From Zygnema cylindricum (taxonomy: Eukaryota > Streptophyta > Zygnematophyceae > Zygnematales > Zygnemataceae), in NCBI GenBank assembly GCA_037447655.1, contig JBBHKE010003123.1, forward strand, positions 1 through 62,000: a DNA stretch of 62,000 nt. The letters are read 5' to 3'. The position numbers were made by a program, and so were the translations under genes. The stretch's first letter is position 1, and each line of letters opens with the position of its first letter. Below the pieces are notes generated by a model. That model worked only from the letters and a program-made list of their open reading frames with translations. It did not search any database and was not told the origin of the DNA. Below are positions 40,333 to 51,194 of the stretch, in pieces.

Positions 40333-41589
40333 TGTTGTCTATAGCCTATTTCAGCCATGGATTTCTCACGGAAAACACCCACAAACTACCCAAAAAACAT
40401 TTATTTTTTAGACAGCACATATTACTCCACCATTAATAAAAGCAATTCAAACTACAACAGTATGCAGTATATACTAGACACTATAACCTCCCAAAATTAT
40501 AGCCTCGTCCACAAAGGAATCCCAAAGATATGAGCTCTAGAGTTTCCCAAAACAACTGACTACTTATCAAACTAACCAAGTAGACTTCTGACACTATTCT
40601 ACTGAATTCACAAAATAGAACTAAACAACATAAACAATTTTTTTCTAGGTCATCAAACATAACCACAAAGTTTCATAGAAAAACATTAATCAGGGTGATC
40701 ACACCATTAAGTTAAAGTTGCAGAACAACAGTCCACCATTACTTTGATAAACTCAATTGTGATAAAAAAATATACTAAGTCCTACAATTTATACTCATAT
40801 TGTCATCTTCTGATCCCTACACTAATCAAGGAACTACACGTGTAACTAAGTACTATACACTAATAAAGACATTGTATGTCAATGATACGTCTACTGTACC
40901 GGTAGTACGTCCAAAACCCTAATTACAACTTTGATCCTAATTCAATCTTATAACACTAAAAGATAATTTACTACATACAAACTAAAATTGTTTCAGATAT
41001 ATACAAATAGTGGCTGTACATAAATTGAGCCACTTACTTTGTCAGCAATTGGCGAATATGTCCAAAACGTTGTACGTTCAAAACTGAAATCACCTGCTAG
41101 CAAGTCGGTTGCGCAAAGCCACGCGACATGCTTAGTTAACTCTGGTCCCGTTAGATTTCCTCCGCCGTTGTTGTACGCGGAATCGAATGATTTAATTAGC
41201 GTCCATGCAATAGTGTTCCGGACTCTGCGGATCCCTATAAGATGTAAGATTTATCTTCGCGATGGACAACACGCGTCCAGTTACATTGTCCCAATGTAGT
41301 TCCATTTCGAATCGCGTCTGTCAACTCGATTCGTATCCGCCGTTCATTCATGTATCCGTACTATTTGTCGTGTGTCGGATTCCGTACTGGATCGTTTTAT
41401 TTCAAATACATTTAATCCGCGCTTGTCGACGCCGTGTTTCCCATGAAGTACATAACACTCTTTTGTATCTGAGTTACTGTCACACTATTAAAGGTCAGTA
41501 CTGAAGTGTTTATGCTCAAAAATATTATAAATACCAATCCCTCTCTTACTGACCTATTTACAAAGTACTAAAACTTTCAAATCACAACA
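40333..41589 (-). mobile_element. Solo LTR related to family B, inserted in D RNase H
   Basis: 1257 bp bounded by TGTTGT and ACAACA, with TAGTT (40328-40332) and TAGTC (41590-41594) as a 4/5 target duplication. A2 RNase H is continuous across this point. On the minus strand it shares with the B LTR a TAGTGTGACAGTA block and a GGATCAG-AGAT...TAGGACTTAGT block, and with 10864-11419 an AATTAGGGTTTTG segment. No internal region is present, so it is the product of LTR-LTR recombination. Small frames inside it (41039-41299 and others) are not supported as genes. Confidence 0.75.
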
Positions 41590-41594
41590 TAGTC

Positions 41595-42935
41595 CCTATG
41601 AGATATCTAAGGACCCTCTTTTCTGCCTCCCAGTTCTTCTTAGTTGGAGCATTCAAACTTCAACTTAGTACTCCTACAACTGCGGCTATGTCTGGCCGGG
41701 TAGAATTCATAAAATATATTAGGCTGCCCACTGCTTGTTTATAAAGGATTGTCTGCATAATTTTTTTTTCTTCTGGGCCTAACTCATCATCCAAGATTTT
41801 AACTCCCTCTTTCACACTCCATTCCCTTCCCTTCTTAAGTTCCATTGGAGTGGCACAACTATTAGTCTTTTGCATTTATAATTTTTCTAACATGTTTCCA
41901 ATGGCCTCCTTTTGAGTTAATCTTATTATCTTTCTATCTTTGTCTCTCTCTACCTAAATTCCCAAAATATATCTTGCTTCTCCCATATCTTTTATCTCAA
42001 ATCTTTATTTTAAATCATTTTTCTACTTACTTAACTTATCCATAGATTTACTTAACAATCAAATCATTAACATAATGAAAATAATTCCTTCCTCATCTTC
42101 AAACAAATAAATTTAGTGATCTCAGCTGATTCGAATATATCCCAAACTTGTAAGAAACTCATCGAGCTTCTTATTCCATTGCGGAGGAGCCTATTTCAAC
42201 CCATACAAAGATTTGATCAATCGGCATACCTTGCTCTCCCCTCCTTGCTCTACAAATATTTCGAGCCGTCGCATAAAAATCTCCTCTTCCAACTCTCCAT
42301 GTAGGAAGGCCATCTTGTTGTCCATCTGATGTACTTCTGTGTCTTCTACTCCCGCCATACTAAGATGTATCCAAACGGAGGGAAATCTAACGACCGAGGC
42401 AAATGTCTCCTCGTAGTCAATTCCCTTTTTCTGGGTAAATCCTTTCGCCAGTAACCGAGCCTTCTAGCGCTCAATGGTGTTATCCTGGTTGGGTTTCAAT
42501 TTAAATACCCACTTAGATCCGATTGGCTTTTTGTCAAGAGGACAATCCACCAATTCTCATGTATTGGCTGCCATAATTGAAGCCATCTCCTCATTAATGG
42601 GTGTCTTTGACCGTTTCCTTTCAAGACATTTCATTGCCTCATTATAATTTTGAGGTTCATCAGCGTGAGACAATTTAGTTACCTTGTTGTTAACATGTTT
42701 TTCTTGCAGTTTTTTGTTGCTTTTCCTTCCTCTTTCAAACTCTGTTGCCAGAATAGATGGTTCTCGTAGATTCTTCTGAACAGTTTCGACTTCTCCCCTA
42801 TCCTTCGATTTCGGGTCTATTTCCACCACGTCTTTCACTTTGGTTAGGATTATTATTAGGGGTTCTACGATTGAGTCCTCTTCAATATGATCTGTACTTG
42901 TAAGATCATCCTCTTCTCAGAAACCTGGATAGTTA
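41595..42935 (-). pseudogene. pol: Copia reverse transcriptase and linker (D)
   Basis: On the minus strand, RT pieces are readable from the acidic linker (42557-42838: VVEIDPKSKDRGE to TPINEEMASIMAANT) through CKWVFKLK-like, [12 protein letters not shown]-like, YGLK-like and TTPMELKKG-like blocks to VGSLIYFMNSTRPD at 41660-41875. The active site reads YVND, so the second catalytic Asp is Asn. Many stops are present. Confidence 0.78.
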
Positions 42936-44290
42936 GGAAGCTCAAAGTCATCCCAATTTTTTGACTCAAATATGACTTTCTCTGTCTTTGTATGCTTAAA
43001 AAGATTTATAGATTTCCCTTTATCCATGACCACTAGATGCTTCACTAGGATTATATCTTCTCTATCGAGATCATAGACTCTATATCCATTTATACCTTAA
43101 TCATATCCTAACACATATTGTGCTTTTCCTTTTGGATTTAACTTCCAATTTGATCGATCTGTGTCTAAGCTGAATAATTGACTACCGAAAACCTTTAAGT
43201 GTGAAACATCTAGTTTTCGGCCAGTCCATCTCTCATAAGGTGTTTCGCCTTTTATTGTTGAAGTAAGAACTGTATTATTGAGATAATTTGCACAATTTAT
43301 AGCTTCGGCCCAAAATCTCTTTCCTATCTACTTATTTGACACCATACTCTTAGCACTATGACTTAGTGTTCTATTTAACTTCTCGGCTACACCATTATGC
43401 TCAGGATATTCATGAATTGTTTTTCGGTGTTGCACTCGATCCTCTCTCATAAAATCCTCAAACCGATTGGAGGTATACTCTCCCTCATTTTCACTCCATA
43501 CTCTCTTAATAGAGGTTTCATGGAGTTTCTCACTCCATGCTTGATATTCCTTAAAAACTTGTTGGGCCACTGATTTATTTTTCCAAAAATACACTCTAAA
43601 GTACGGAGACCAATCGTCAATGATTGTCATCATAAACCTTTTACCACCGGGTGAGGGCACTTTGGCCAGTCCCCAAATATCACTGTGTACCAAGTCTAAC
43701 ATTTATTCTCCTTTAAATGTGTCTTCCTTTGGGGAGGGTAACCTATGTGCCTTACCTTGAGCACAACCACTACAGTCACTCAGGTTTTCATTTTCTCCAA
43801 GTTGAATTCCTCCCACTATTTTTATCTTTTTAATATCTTTTAACTTATCTAAATGCACATGCCCAAGCCTTTTATGCCACAACATAATATCATGAACACC
43901 AACATAGTAAAGATTTTTCTTTTCATTGCTTAAAATCAGCCTAAACATCCCTTGGCTACCTTTTTCAGTAGTGAAATAAACTTCTTCCTCAAAGCTAGCA
44001 GTAAATGTTCCCTTCCTAGTGCTAGGTTGAAATCCCTTATCATCTAATATAGACGTTGAGATTAGGTTTTTGTATAACTTTGGAATAAACAACACATTAG
44101 ATAATGTCACTATGGATGTCTTTCCCTCCATTAAGACTTTCAGATCTTCCGATCCTACCATAGTAGTAGTGACTACCCTCCCATCCCCATACTCTATCTC
44201 TATGGTGGGAATCTTTCTCATCTTATTCAAAAGGTGTTTATCCTCACACATGTGCATGGAGGCACCCGAATTCACAATCCTACCTCCTTC
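42936..44290 (-). pseudogene. pol: Copia protease and integrase (D)
   Basis: The 43703-44275 frame gives the protease site NSGAS in place of DSGAS, then the integrase HHCC part (WHKRLGHVHLDKL, DCSGCAQGK). The 43328-43702 frame gives the core: VHSDIWG with the first Asp, then WSENEGEY, in which the second catalytic Asp is Glu, and NGVAEKLNRT with the Glu. C-terminal blocks follow with stops down to 42940. The protease and integrase would both be inactive. Confidence 0.82.
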
Positions 44291-44301
44291 ACCTTTGACC
44301 T

Positions 44302-45022
44302 AGAAAAAATTAATAAGAACTATTAATTCCTACCTTTTACTTTCCTTTTACTTTTTTTTTCGGTTTTTCGCTTTCTTTTTACCATAAAAATAAAGCTCAC
44401 CTTTCTTTAACTTTTTTTCCTCCCTTCTTTTCACCCTTAAATTAATACTTATTGTCCTTTTACTTTCTTTTCCTTTCTTTTTCTTCACCATCTTTTTACT
44501 TTAAAAATTATACTAATAATTCGAAAAGAATAAAAAAATAGAGCCATAATTAGGTAATCGATATCTTGTTTTTTCCCCAATAATAAAAGATAGAAAGAAA
44601 ACTTTAATTCTAAATTTGTTTTTTTTTTTTAAACTACATTCATTAATCAATTAAACATGTATTTTTCAGTGTTTTAAAATGTTTAATTTATGAAAACTAT
44701 GAAATAAGGAAAAAATGTGACTAAATAAGTATTTTTTATAACTTATATTTTACATTTTTACCATATGATAATTACTTATCGATAAAAACCAAGAAAAAAA
44801 ATTACCATTTACCGAACCCAGTGTAATAGTTACAATTAAAGTTTTAGTTTGTTGATTTACATTGTACAATACTCTTTGTGTTAATTAAGCTAATTTATAA
44901 TAATTTTAACACCACAACTTAAAATTATTGTAAAGTAACATTGAAATCTAAAGTTAATATAAAACCAAAACTCATGATAAAAACAAAAATTTCTCAACTT
45001 TCTTTATTGTATTTTTTAGCCT
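44302..45022. repeat. Duplicated host flank inside element D
   Basis: Positions 44302-44334 are the first ~33 bases of a D LTR (minus strand), and 44335-45022 match the outside flank of D at 47510-47760, including the target duplication TTTTA. The outer copy lacks about 430 bp in the middle. The protease segment on either side (44041-44290 and 45034-45290) is also duplicated. Since flank and element were copied together, this is a post-insertion tandem duplication with a later deletion. No gene is seen in it. Confidence 0.75.
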
Positions 45023-45025
45023 TTA

Positions 45026-45652
45026 TCATCTAATATTATCATCTAATATAGACGTTGAGATTAGGTTTTTGTATAACTTTGGAATAAACAACACATCAGA
45101 GAATGTCACTATGGATGTCTTTACCTCCACTAACACTTTCAGATATTCCGATCCTACAATAGTAGTAATGATTACCCTCCCATCCCCATACTCTATCTTT
45201 ATGGTGGGAATCTTTCTCATCTTATTCAACAGGTGTTTATTCTTACACATGTGCATGGAGGCACCCGAATTCACAATCCTACCTCCTTCACCTTTGCAAC
45301 CTCTGAAAGCACAATTTTGCTTTCGAGGAATTTCGACCTCTGTGTTCGCCTCCAACTCTTCAACCAACAAGAGCTCACCGTTCTTTTCCTCGGATTCCTC
45401 CTTCTGTATGTAAGTCATAAGAGCCTTTTTCTTTCCTCTCGAAGATCCACCGATCTGCCCCTCCTTTAACCAAAGTTTGGTTAGCTTAGTGCACTCCGCC
45501 ATATAGTGCCCCTCCTTTAACCGAAGTTTGGTTAGCTTAGTGCACTCCGCCATATAGTGCCCTGGTTTCTCAAAAAAATGACACAAACCCTTGGGAGTTG
45601 TCGGCCTAAACTCGTCGGTCTGATTTTTTTGCCCCTCCCTCTCTAATTCCAA
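45026..45652 (-). pseudogene. Copia zinc knuckle and protease, second copy (D)
   Basis: A minus-strand frame of 208 codons: the knuckle CHFFEKPGHYMAEC has lost its second Cys. A 17-residue unit (GHYMAECTKLTKL-LKE) is repeated in tandem, from a 51-bp duplication at 45460-45561. An acidic stretch and then the protease region with NSGASMHMC follow, ending at the duplication junction. The same protease segment occurs at 43703-44275. Confidence 0.8.
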
Positions 45653-46451
45653 CCAGTTTCCTTGAATCCTTGTTCCTCCAATCAGTCCCAGCTGCTAAGG
45701 CTTGCCCACTCTTTCCTCCCCTTAGGATCTCAATCGTGTTCACCAGAACGAGAATTATCCCTACCACTGAATTCCATACCAACCTTGAGTCCGGCAAGTC
45801 CTGCACACGGTTAACTATGTTCTCGAACTCATCTAGTAACTTTATGAGCAAGCAGTTATCTTTCATCTTTTTAGTTTCAACTTGTGAAGCACTCTCTAGC
45901 TCCATAAAAAGTTTTGCGAGCTCATTACAAAAATCCAACATCTTACCCTTTTTGTATACATATACGTAAATTATCTGATAAGCCAATTGCTATTGTTGAA
46001 TCGTACCTATTCGGTACATCTTTATGAGAGCAACCCAAAGATCGGATGCCCTCTCTACGTATAAATGAAGAGATGCAATCCCTTGAGTAAGATGACAGAG
46101 GATGAAGTGCTTTGCCACCATATTGTTGTAGTCCTAGGTATCACTAGCATTCTCCTCGTTCCTTGAAATAGGTGACATGAATGCCGAACTAGTTGCTATC
46201 ACTGTGATCGTCTTCTTCTCCTTTCCTTTGTTCACCACCTGTTTCTTTTTCTCGTCCATTGGAGATGGATTTGCTTCTTTGGTGAATCTACTTCCTCCAA
46301 ACGTTAGAGAGATGCCAAGACTAGATGGACACTTCATCCATCCACTCACTATTCCCCAAAACCTTTTCTCACATAGAGCTCTTGTCATCATACTTTCTCA
46401 GTATATGAAGCTAGTTCCATTAAATATGGGCACCCTAGAGGGTGGGCCCAT
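45606..46451 (-). pseudogene. gag: Copia gag (D)
   Basis: Starts at the primer-site ATG (minus strand 46451) with MGPPSRVPIFNGTSFIY and runs through MMTRALCEKRFWGIVSG (46134-46391) and a core piece (45606-45986: MLDFCNELAKLFMELESAS to GMILVL-like and TDWRNKDSRKLVG). Stops and frameshifts separate the pieces. The conserved start supports use of the primer-site ATG for gag in this family. Confidence 0.8.
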
Positions 46452-46455
46452 AACG
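46441..46455 (-). promoter_or_regulatory. Primer-binding site of D
   Basis: On the minus strand GTTATGGGCCCACC follows the LTR end, with the first base changed from G to C. It is the same half tRNA-iMet site as in A2. Confidence 0.75.
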
Positions 46456-47509
46456 TACAATTTTGAGACCTCCATAGGTTCTCAAAATGGGTAGCTCAAA
46501 CAAAGCCTTTAGGATAACCCTGACCCCTTTGTGTTTACACAAGAATAAATACCACCCTCGCCGATAAAAAATCTGACCACCTCCACCCCTTTGAAGGTAA
46601 GACTTCTTTGAGTCGATAGTAAAATGAATCTCTAAATTTTCTCCTTTGAGCACTATGTCATGAATGGTCAAAGATGACCTTTTGTACAAAAGCTCTCTCG
46701 GAAAAAGGAAGCTACCTACTTATTTTTTCTAAGTCCTATCTTCCTCTTTAATCCTTTACTACTAATGTACGGCACCAATTGCAATACTCTATTGTACATA
46801 AAGGTACAGGTGTCGCTGTACATTTTGTATGGCCATTGTACGAGATGGCCAAAAGTCGACACATGCTATCTGGATTCCTTCTTATAATCCCCGGAGATGT
46901 CGCAAGCCAATGTGGTTGTGCCACGTGTCAATTGACGTGGCGGTGACCGAAAACCGCCAAAAACCTATTCCGCGATCTTGGCATCTATTGCGGCTGTTTG
47001 ATCAGAACCGGCTTTCAATTGTAGCCATCAAAATTAGATGCGCGGTATTTTTTTTCGCTGTTTGAAACAAATGCGTTGTATCCGTTTTGTCGCCATACCG
47101 TACTCCGTACTATATAAAAGTGTAATTGTGCACTATGTATCTATTTCTTGTTGAACAAATTAGTTTCATTGTAACTATTTATATATTTGTCAAACACTTT
47201 ATACTTCATCATTGGTCGTAGATTTATAAGATAAGGCTAATGGCTACTAGCTAACTTGACGGGCAGCAGGTACCAAGATCAAATCCGAGGTCCGTTAAGT
47301 TCCCTTTTGGTAAACCTACCAAACTACTACCTGTCTCTCTTTGGATACCATAGGCAGCCATGGCTCTAGCTCCCTCTCCAACCTTACTGAGTGGGACAAG
47401 TGTGGGAGTTGAAGAGAGGAGTTAGAGGCTGACTTCCTTTGCTTATTTTCTACATTATTTATACAATTTTAGACGTAGAAAATACTAACAAGAACCATTA
47501 ATTTTTTCC
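46456..47509 (-). repeat. 5' LTR of copia D
   Basis: 1054 bp, matching 38756-39805. It has a G-box at 46922-46927 and a tRNA-like segment at about 47216-47292 on the plus strand. Its outer end is mutated (AATTTTTTCC where CTACA is expected) and is followed by TGTTA, the altered target duplication. Confidence 0.85.
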
Positions 47510-47514
47510 TGTTA

Positions 47515-48418
47515 CTTTCCTTTTACTTTTTTTTTCGGTTTTTCGCTCTCTTTTTACCATAAAAATAAAGCTTACCTTTCTTTAGCTTTTTTTCCTCCCT
47601 TCTTTTCACCGTTAAATTAATACTTATTGTCCTTTTACTTTTAACACCACGACTTAAAATTATCGTATAGTAACATTTAAATCCAAAGTTTACATAAAAT
47701 CAAAACTCATGATAAAAAATAAAAATTTCTCAACTTTCTTTATTGTATTTTTTAGCCTTTTATGTTGAATATGAAATTGTATACAATTTTTCATTTTCCA
47801 CATTGGATTGTTAAAGGTATAACTATTTATTTTGATGTCTTTCGTATTTTATACAGAATACAAATGCCATAAAATTGCAAAAATGGTTACCTTACAAGAT
47901 AGTCTACATTATTTTGACGCATTTCTTGTGGTAACAAATATACCATGGTTTTTTATTGTTAAAAATTATTATTTATTTGGTATTTTATATTGTTAGACAG
48001 TGAATTGTGTCATCAATTAGTGAAATATTTTGGGACTCAAGTGAGTTAATCGATATAATCATAAACGTTTTTTTTAAATCCTCATATTTTATATGGTTTT
48101 ATTATTTCATGCAAAAATAATATTACATTCTAAAATTTTATGTCAAAAATGTGATGCAGACTATTACTAGAAGGTTGTAAGAAGAACAACACCAATTGTT
48201 GAACCCGTTCACTTGCTTACCTTTACCTAAAACCCCTCTCAAGCGGTGAACAACACTAAGGTGAGTAAAATGAATTTAATATGATAGGTTGTTACCTCTT
48301 GATAATAACAATCATTGTCATCCACATAGCAAAGCAGATATACAATTGAGAAGAGTATTATGGATAGAGTTAAAATGGTGTGAGTATTAGTCGAGTTTCA
48401 TTTGAATCTGCAGCTCCG
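47515..48418. other. AT-rich flank without a visible gene
   Basis: The first ~250 bases are the outer copy of the flank that is also found at 44335-45022. The rest is AT-rich with no sustained frame. It leads into the pyrimidine minisatellite. Confidence 0.5.
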
Positions 48419-49246
48419 ATAGCCATATTTCAACCTTCACTCTTTTCTCTTTCTCTCTCTTTCACTCTCTCCCTATATCTCTCCTTCTTTCCCCCTCTCT
48501 TAATCCCTCCCTCCCTCCCTTTTTTTTCCCTCTATCCATCCTACTTTCTTTTTTTTCTTCCCTCTCTCTCTCCCTCCCTCCCTCACACCCACCCAATCTA
48601 CTCTCCCTCCCTCCCAATATACCATCCCTCCCTCGCAATCTCCACTCCCTCCCTCCATCTGTCCTCCCTCCCTCCCAATTTACCCTCTCTCCCTCCCAAT
48701 GTGCCCTCCCGCCCACCCTCCCTCCCCTACCCTCCGTCTCTCTCTCTCTCTCTCTCATTCTCTCATTCTCTCTCTCTCCTTTACTCGCAATCTAGCCTCT
48801 TCCCTCTTCTCTCTCCCCCTCCCTCGCCCTCCCCCCCCCCTTCTCCCACCCTCTCTCTCTGTTTCCTTCCCTCCAATTTTGCCCTCCCTCTCTCCCCTCC
48901 CTCCCTCCCTCCCTCAAACCCTCCAAATCAGCTTTCCCTCCCTCCTATTATGCCATCCCTCCTTCCCAATGTGCCCACTCTCCATCCTATGCCCTCCACG
49001 CACCCTTCCTTCCCTCTTTCTCCCTCTCTCTCTCTCTCTTTTTCTCTCTCTCTCTCACCCTCCCTCAATTCCTTCCCCCCAATATGCCCTCTCTCCTCCT
49101 TTCTCTCTCCCTCTTCCTCACCTTTTCCCCCCATTCTCCCACCCTCCCTTTCTCTCTCACCTCTTCCTATTTCGCCCGCCATCTCTTCCCTCTTTTCATC
49201 ACTCCCTCCCTCCTTCCCTCTTCCCCTTTCTCACTCCCTCCTTCTC
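48419..49246. repeat. Second pyrimidine minisatellite (CCCTCCCT/CTCT type)
   Basis: Plus-strand C/T-rich for 0.8 kb but distinct from the CCCTCCTT satellite. Runs of CCCTCCCTCC and CTCTCTCT alternate with a recurring CCCAATNTGCCCTC phrase (near 48610, 48675, 48695, 48875, 48960, 49080), giving a loose 25-35-bp unit. Long frames (48380-49303 and 48699-49256) are open only by composition. Confidence 0.85.
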
Positions 49247-49287
49247 AATGATTTAAGAGTTGAATTTCAATTGTCTCAAGTAAACAA

Positions 49288-49497
49288 ATGGAGTACAACG
49301 TAACTGATCTATTAACATCTGGTCAATTAACACTAGACTCAATAACACAAGAAGCAACCCCAGACGACGTTCTTAGGAAAGAGGACTTTGATCGTGACCG
49401 TTGGTCAAAAGACGTACTAGAGGTCATTATCATTTGTTTGGGCAAATTCCAAAAAGCGCCCGAAAGACACTACACCAAAGAACAGTGGGAAAAATAG
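49288..49497 (+). CDS. Unrecognised 69-residue frame, possible host exon
   Basis: The frame starts ATGGAGTACAACGT just after the minisatellite and ends 29 bp before the E1 LTR. Its composition is protein-like, mixed charged and hydrophobic (LTLDSITQEATPDDVLRKED, then RWSKDVLEVIIICLGKFQ), unlike the retrotransposon or satellite frames. I recognise no domain. After the stop, a one-base shift gives IVKSVNQVQSS before the LTR, so a frameshift or a splice site may exist there. It could be an exon of a host gene interrupted by E1, or chance. No splice signals are clear enough to call. Confidence 0.25.
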   Translation: MEYNVTDLLTSGQLTLDSITQEATPDDVLRKEDFDRDRWSKDVLEVIIICLGKFQKAPERHYTKEQWEK

Positions 49498-49526
49498 TGA
49501 AGAGCGTGAATCAAGTGCAAAGTAGC

Positions 49527-50425
49527 TGTCGAAAAGAGGTAATTAATAGTTCACATCTATAGTTTAGTTAGAATGTCAAGAGAGAGAAAGAGAGAACCAA
49601 AGGCACGCCATGGCTGATGCGTCATTTAGGAGGGAGAATGAAATAGAAGGTATTTTACTATTTGTAGCAAAATACTGGCTCTAGCCGGATTTAAACAGTG
49701 GTCTACGCAATACTACTTAGACCTTAGCCTTATCCATTAAGGCACTAACGAAACGATATACATATTACGTTTCACACATATTTATCTATTTGATAAACGG
49801 GCTAATTTGCAGCAGACTAACGAAAACATGCATTAATCAATTCATGCATGGAAGCGAATCCAAGCCGCATAAATACAAATGATCGGACGGCCACAATTGC
49901 AGCCGCCACCCGCAATAAACTTTCAGCGGCCTTTGGGGATAACGTCACGCGACGCCACGTGGCACCATATTATTGGATACTGGAGAAGATGGGAGGAGGA
50001 ACCATGGCTTCCGTTTTGACAGGCGTCACTTTGAAAGCCATGTCGTACAATGGCAGTACAATAAGTACATCGAATAATGTACCTTCTTGTACTATATACT
50101 GTTTCTAATGGACTAGGGTTTAGTAGTAGGCAGTCGTAAGTAGGCAAACCAGGAATTAGTGAAATTTAGGTACCTCTCTCTAAGAGAACTTGTAACTATA
50201 AAGGTCATCTTTGACCAACCATAACTTACTACTCCGAGAGCAAATTCAGTGATTCTTTTTGCGTTTGACTCATGAGAGTCTTGTCCTCACATAGGTGAGA
50301 GTGGTCACAATATTTGTGTGCCTGGGCGGCGCTTATTCAGCGAGAAAGTATATGAGGCAAATATTATCCTAGAAGCTTTACATAGGCTGCTCATTCTCTG
50401 GGTCAATGGAGACCACAGAATTGCA
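49527..50425 (+). repeat. 5' LTR of copia E1
   Basis: 899 bp, from TGTCGAAAAGAGG to GAATTGCA. It has a tRNA-like module on the minus strand (49684-49755), a G-box at 49956-49961, and hairpins at 50267-50280 (GACTC-ATGA-GAGTC) and 50286-50299 (CTCAC-ATAG-GTGAG). Confidence 0.88.
49684..49755 (-). other. tRNA-like module, antisense in E1 LTR
   Basis: On the minus strand the segment has an A-box-like TGCCTTAATGGATAAGGC, very close to the D-arm of eukaryotic tRNA-Arg genes as I recall them. A perfect 6-bp stem GGTCTA/TAGACC lies at the anticodon-arm position with a 12-nt loop. A B-box-like GTTTAAATCC follows. The acceptor stem does not pair well. It is the most tRNA-like of the LTR modules. Confidence 0.55.
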
Positions 50426-51194
50426 GGTTATAGGCCCACCCTCTAGGGTGCCCATATTTGATGGATCAGAATTTTTTTATTAGGAAATGATGATGGAGGG
50501 AGAACTATTTGAGAAACACCTATGGGGCATAGTGTACGGACAAGTTTGATGCCCACCTCCACCGGGGTTTAGAGGAACGCGTTTTTTTGGCACCTCCGCC
50601 TCTACAGTAGGTAGAACAGCTGCCACCATCATTAAGGATGAAGACGAGGAAGGAGAGAAGATTTTAATGGAAGGAGAAATGGGAGGAGTTGCAACTCAAG
50701 TGACACCATTGCCGAAGGCGATACCAGCATCAGCACCACTAGCAACGGCGACAAGAGTTAAGATCAAAAGATCGGAGTATGAAAAGTGGAACTACAAAGA
50801 CAAGGTTGCTAAGCTCTTATTTCTTAAAAGTGTAGCAAAGGGCATTGCCATTTCCCTTATGCACGTCAAATCTTCATCTTAGATTTGGATATCACTAGTT
50901 AACAAATATAAGAGCGGATCATTGCAGCAGCAACCGTTGGCAGAAAACAAGATTGCAGCTTAAACATATAAGGGAGGAAGCATGAATAATTATTGCAATG
51001 ATTTAGGAGCATTATTTGGAGAGCTAGAGAGTGCAGGTAACTCATGGTATGAGAGACAAATAGTGAACACATTAATGATGAAACTACCTGAAGAGTATGA
51101 GAATATCATTAATCGATTGCAGGACATAGGAGATAGCATTTGGAATTAGGATGACATAGTGGGAATGATTTAAGTGAAAGAAAGCACCATAGAG
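50426..51194 (+). pseudogene. gag: Copia gag remnant (E1), with decayed primer site
   Basis: The primer site reads GGTTATAGGCCCACC, so the overlapping gag ATG has become ATA. Gag pieces then follow with stops: a short MMMEGELFEKHLWGIV stretch, the 50667-50882 frame (Ala/Thr-rich linker, then EYEKWNYKDKVAKLLFLKS), and a core piece near 50990-51190 (NNYCNDLGALFGELESAGN, LMMKLPEEYENIINRLQD). It aligns with E2 gag along its length. It ends at the A3 insertion. Confidence 0.75.

Larger units (their letters stand above)
38756..47509 (-). mobile_element. Ty1/copia element D (minus strand), rearranged
   Basis: An A-like copia in reverse orientation: 3' LTR 38756-39805, 5' LTR 46456-47509, target duplication TTTTA (38751-38755) and TGTTA (47510-47514). 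Between the LTRs the pol and gag genes are broken by stops. Two further changes are visible: a B-like solo LTR at 40333-41589 inside RNase H, and a duplication that places a second copy of the protease start plus about 690 bp of outside flank inside the element (44302-45022). Confidence 0.88.
49527..51194 (+). mobile_element. Copia element E1, 5' part only
   Basis: A family E element with a complete 5' LTR (49527-50425), primer site and decayed gag, cut at 51194 by the A3 LTR. The rest is not seen to the left of the assembly gap. Its gag aligns with that of E2 up to VKESTIE. Confidence 0.85.

Noticed and set aside
48380-49303. A 307-codon Ser/Leu/Pro frame
   Set aside because: It lies in the second pyrimidine minisatellite and is open by composition only.
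49684-49755. A true tRNA gene in the E1 LTR
   Set aside because: A-box, B-box and one stem are present, but the acceptor stem does not pair and the anticodon loop is too long, so it is reported only as tRNA-like.
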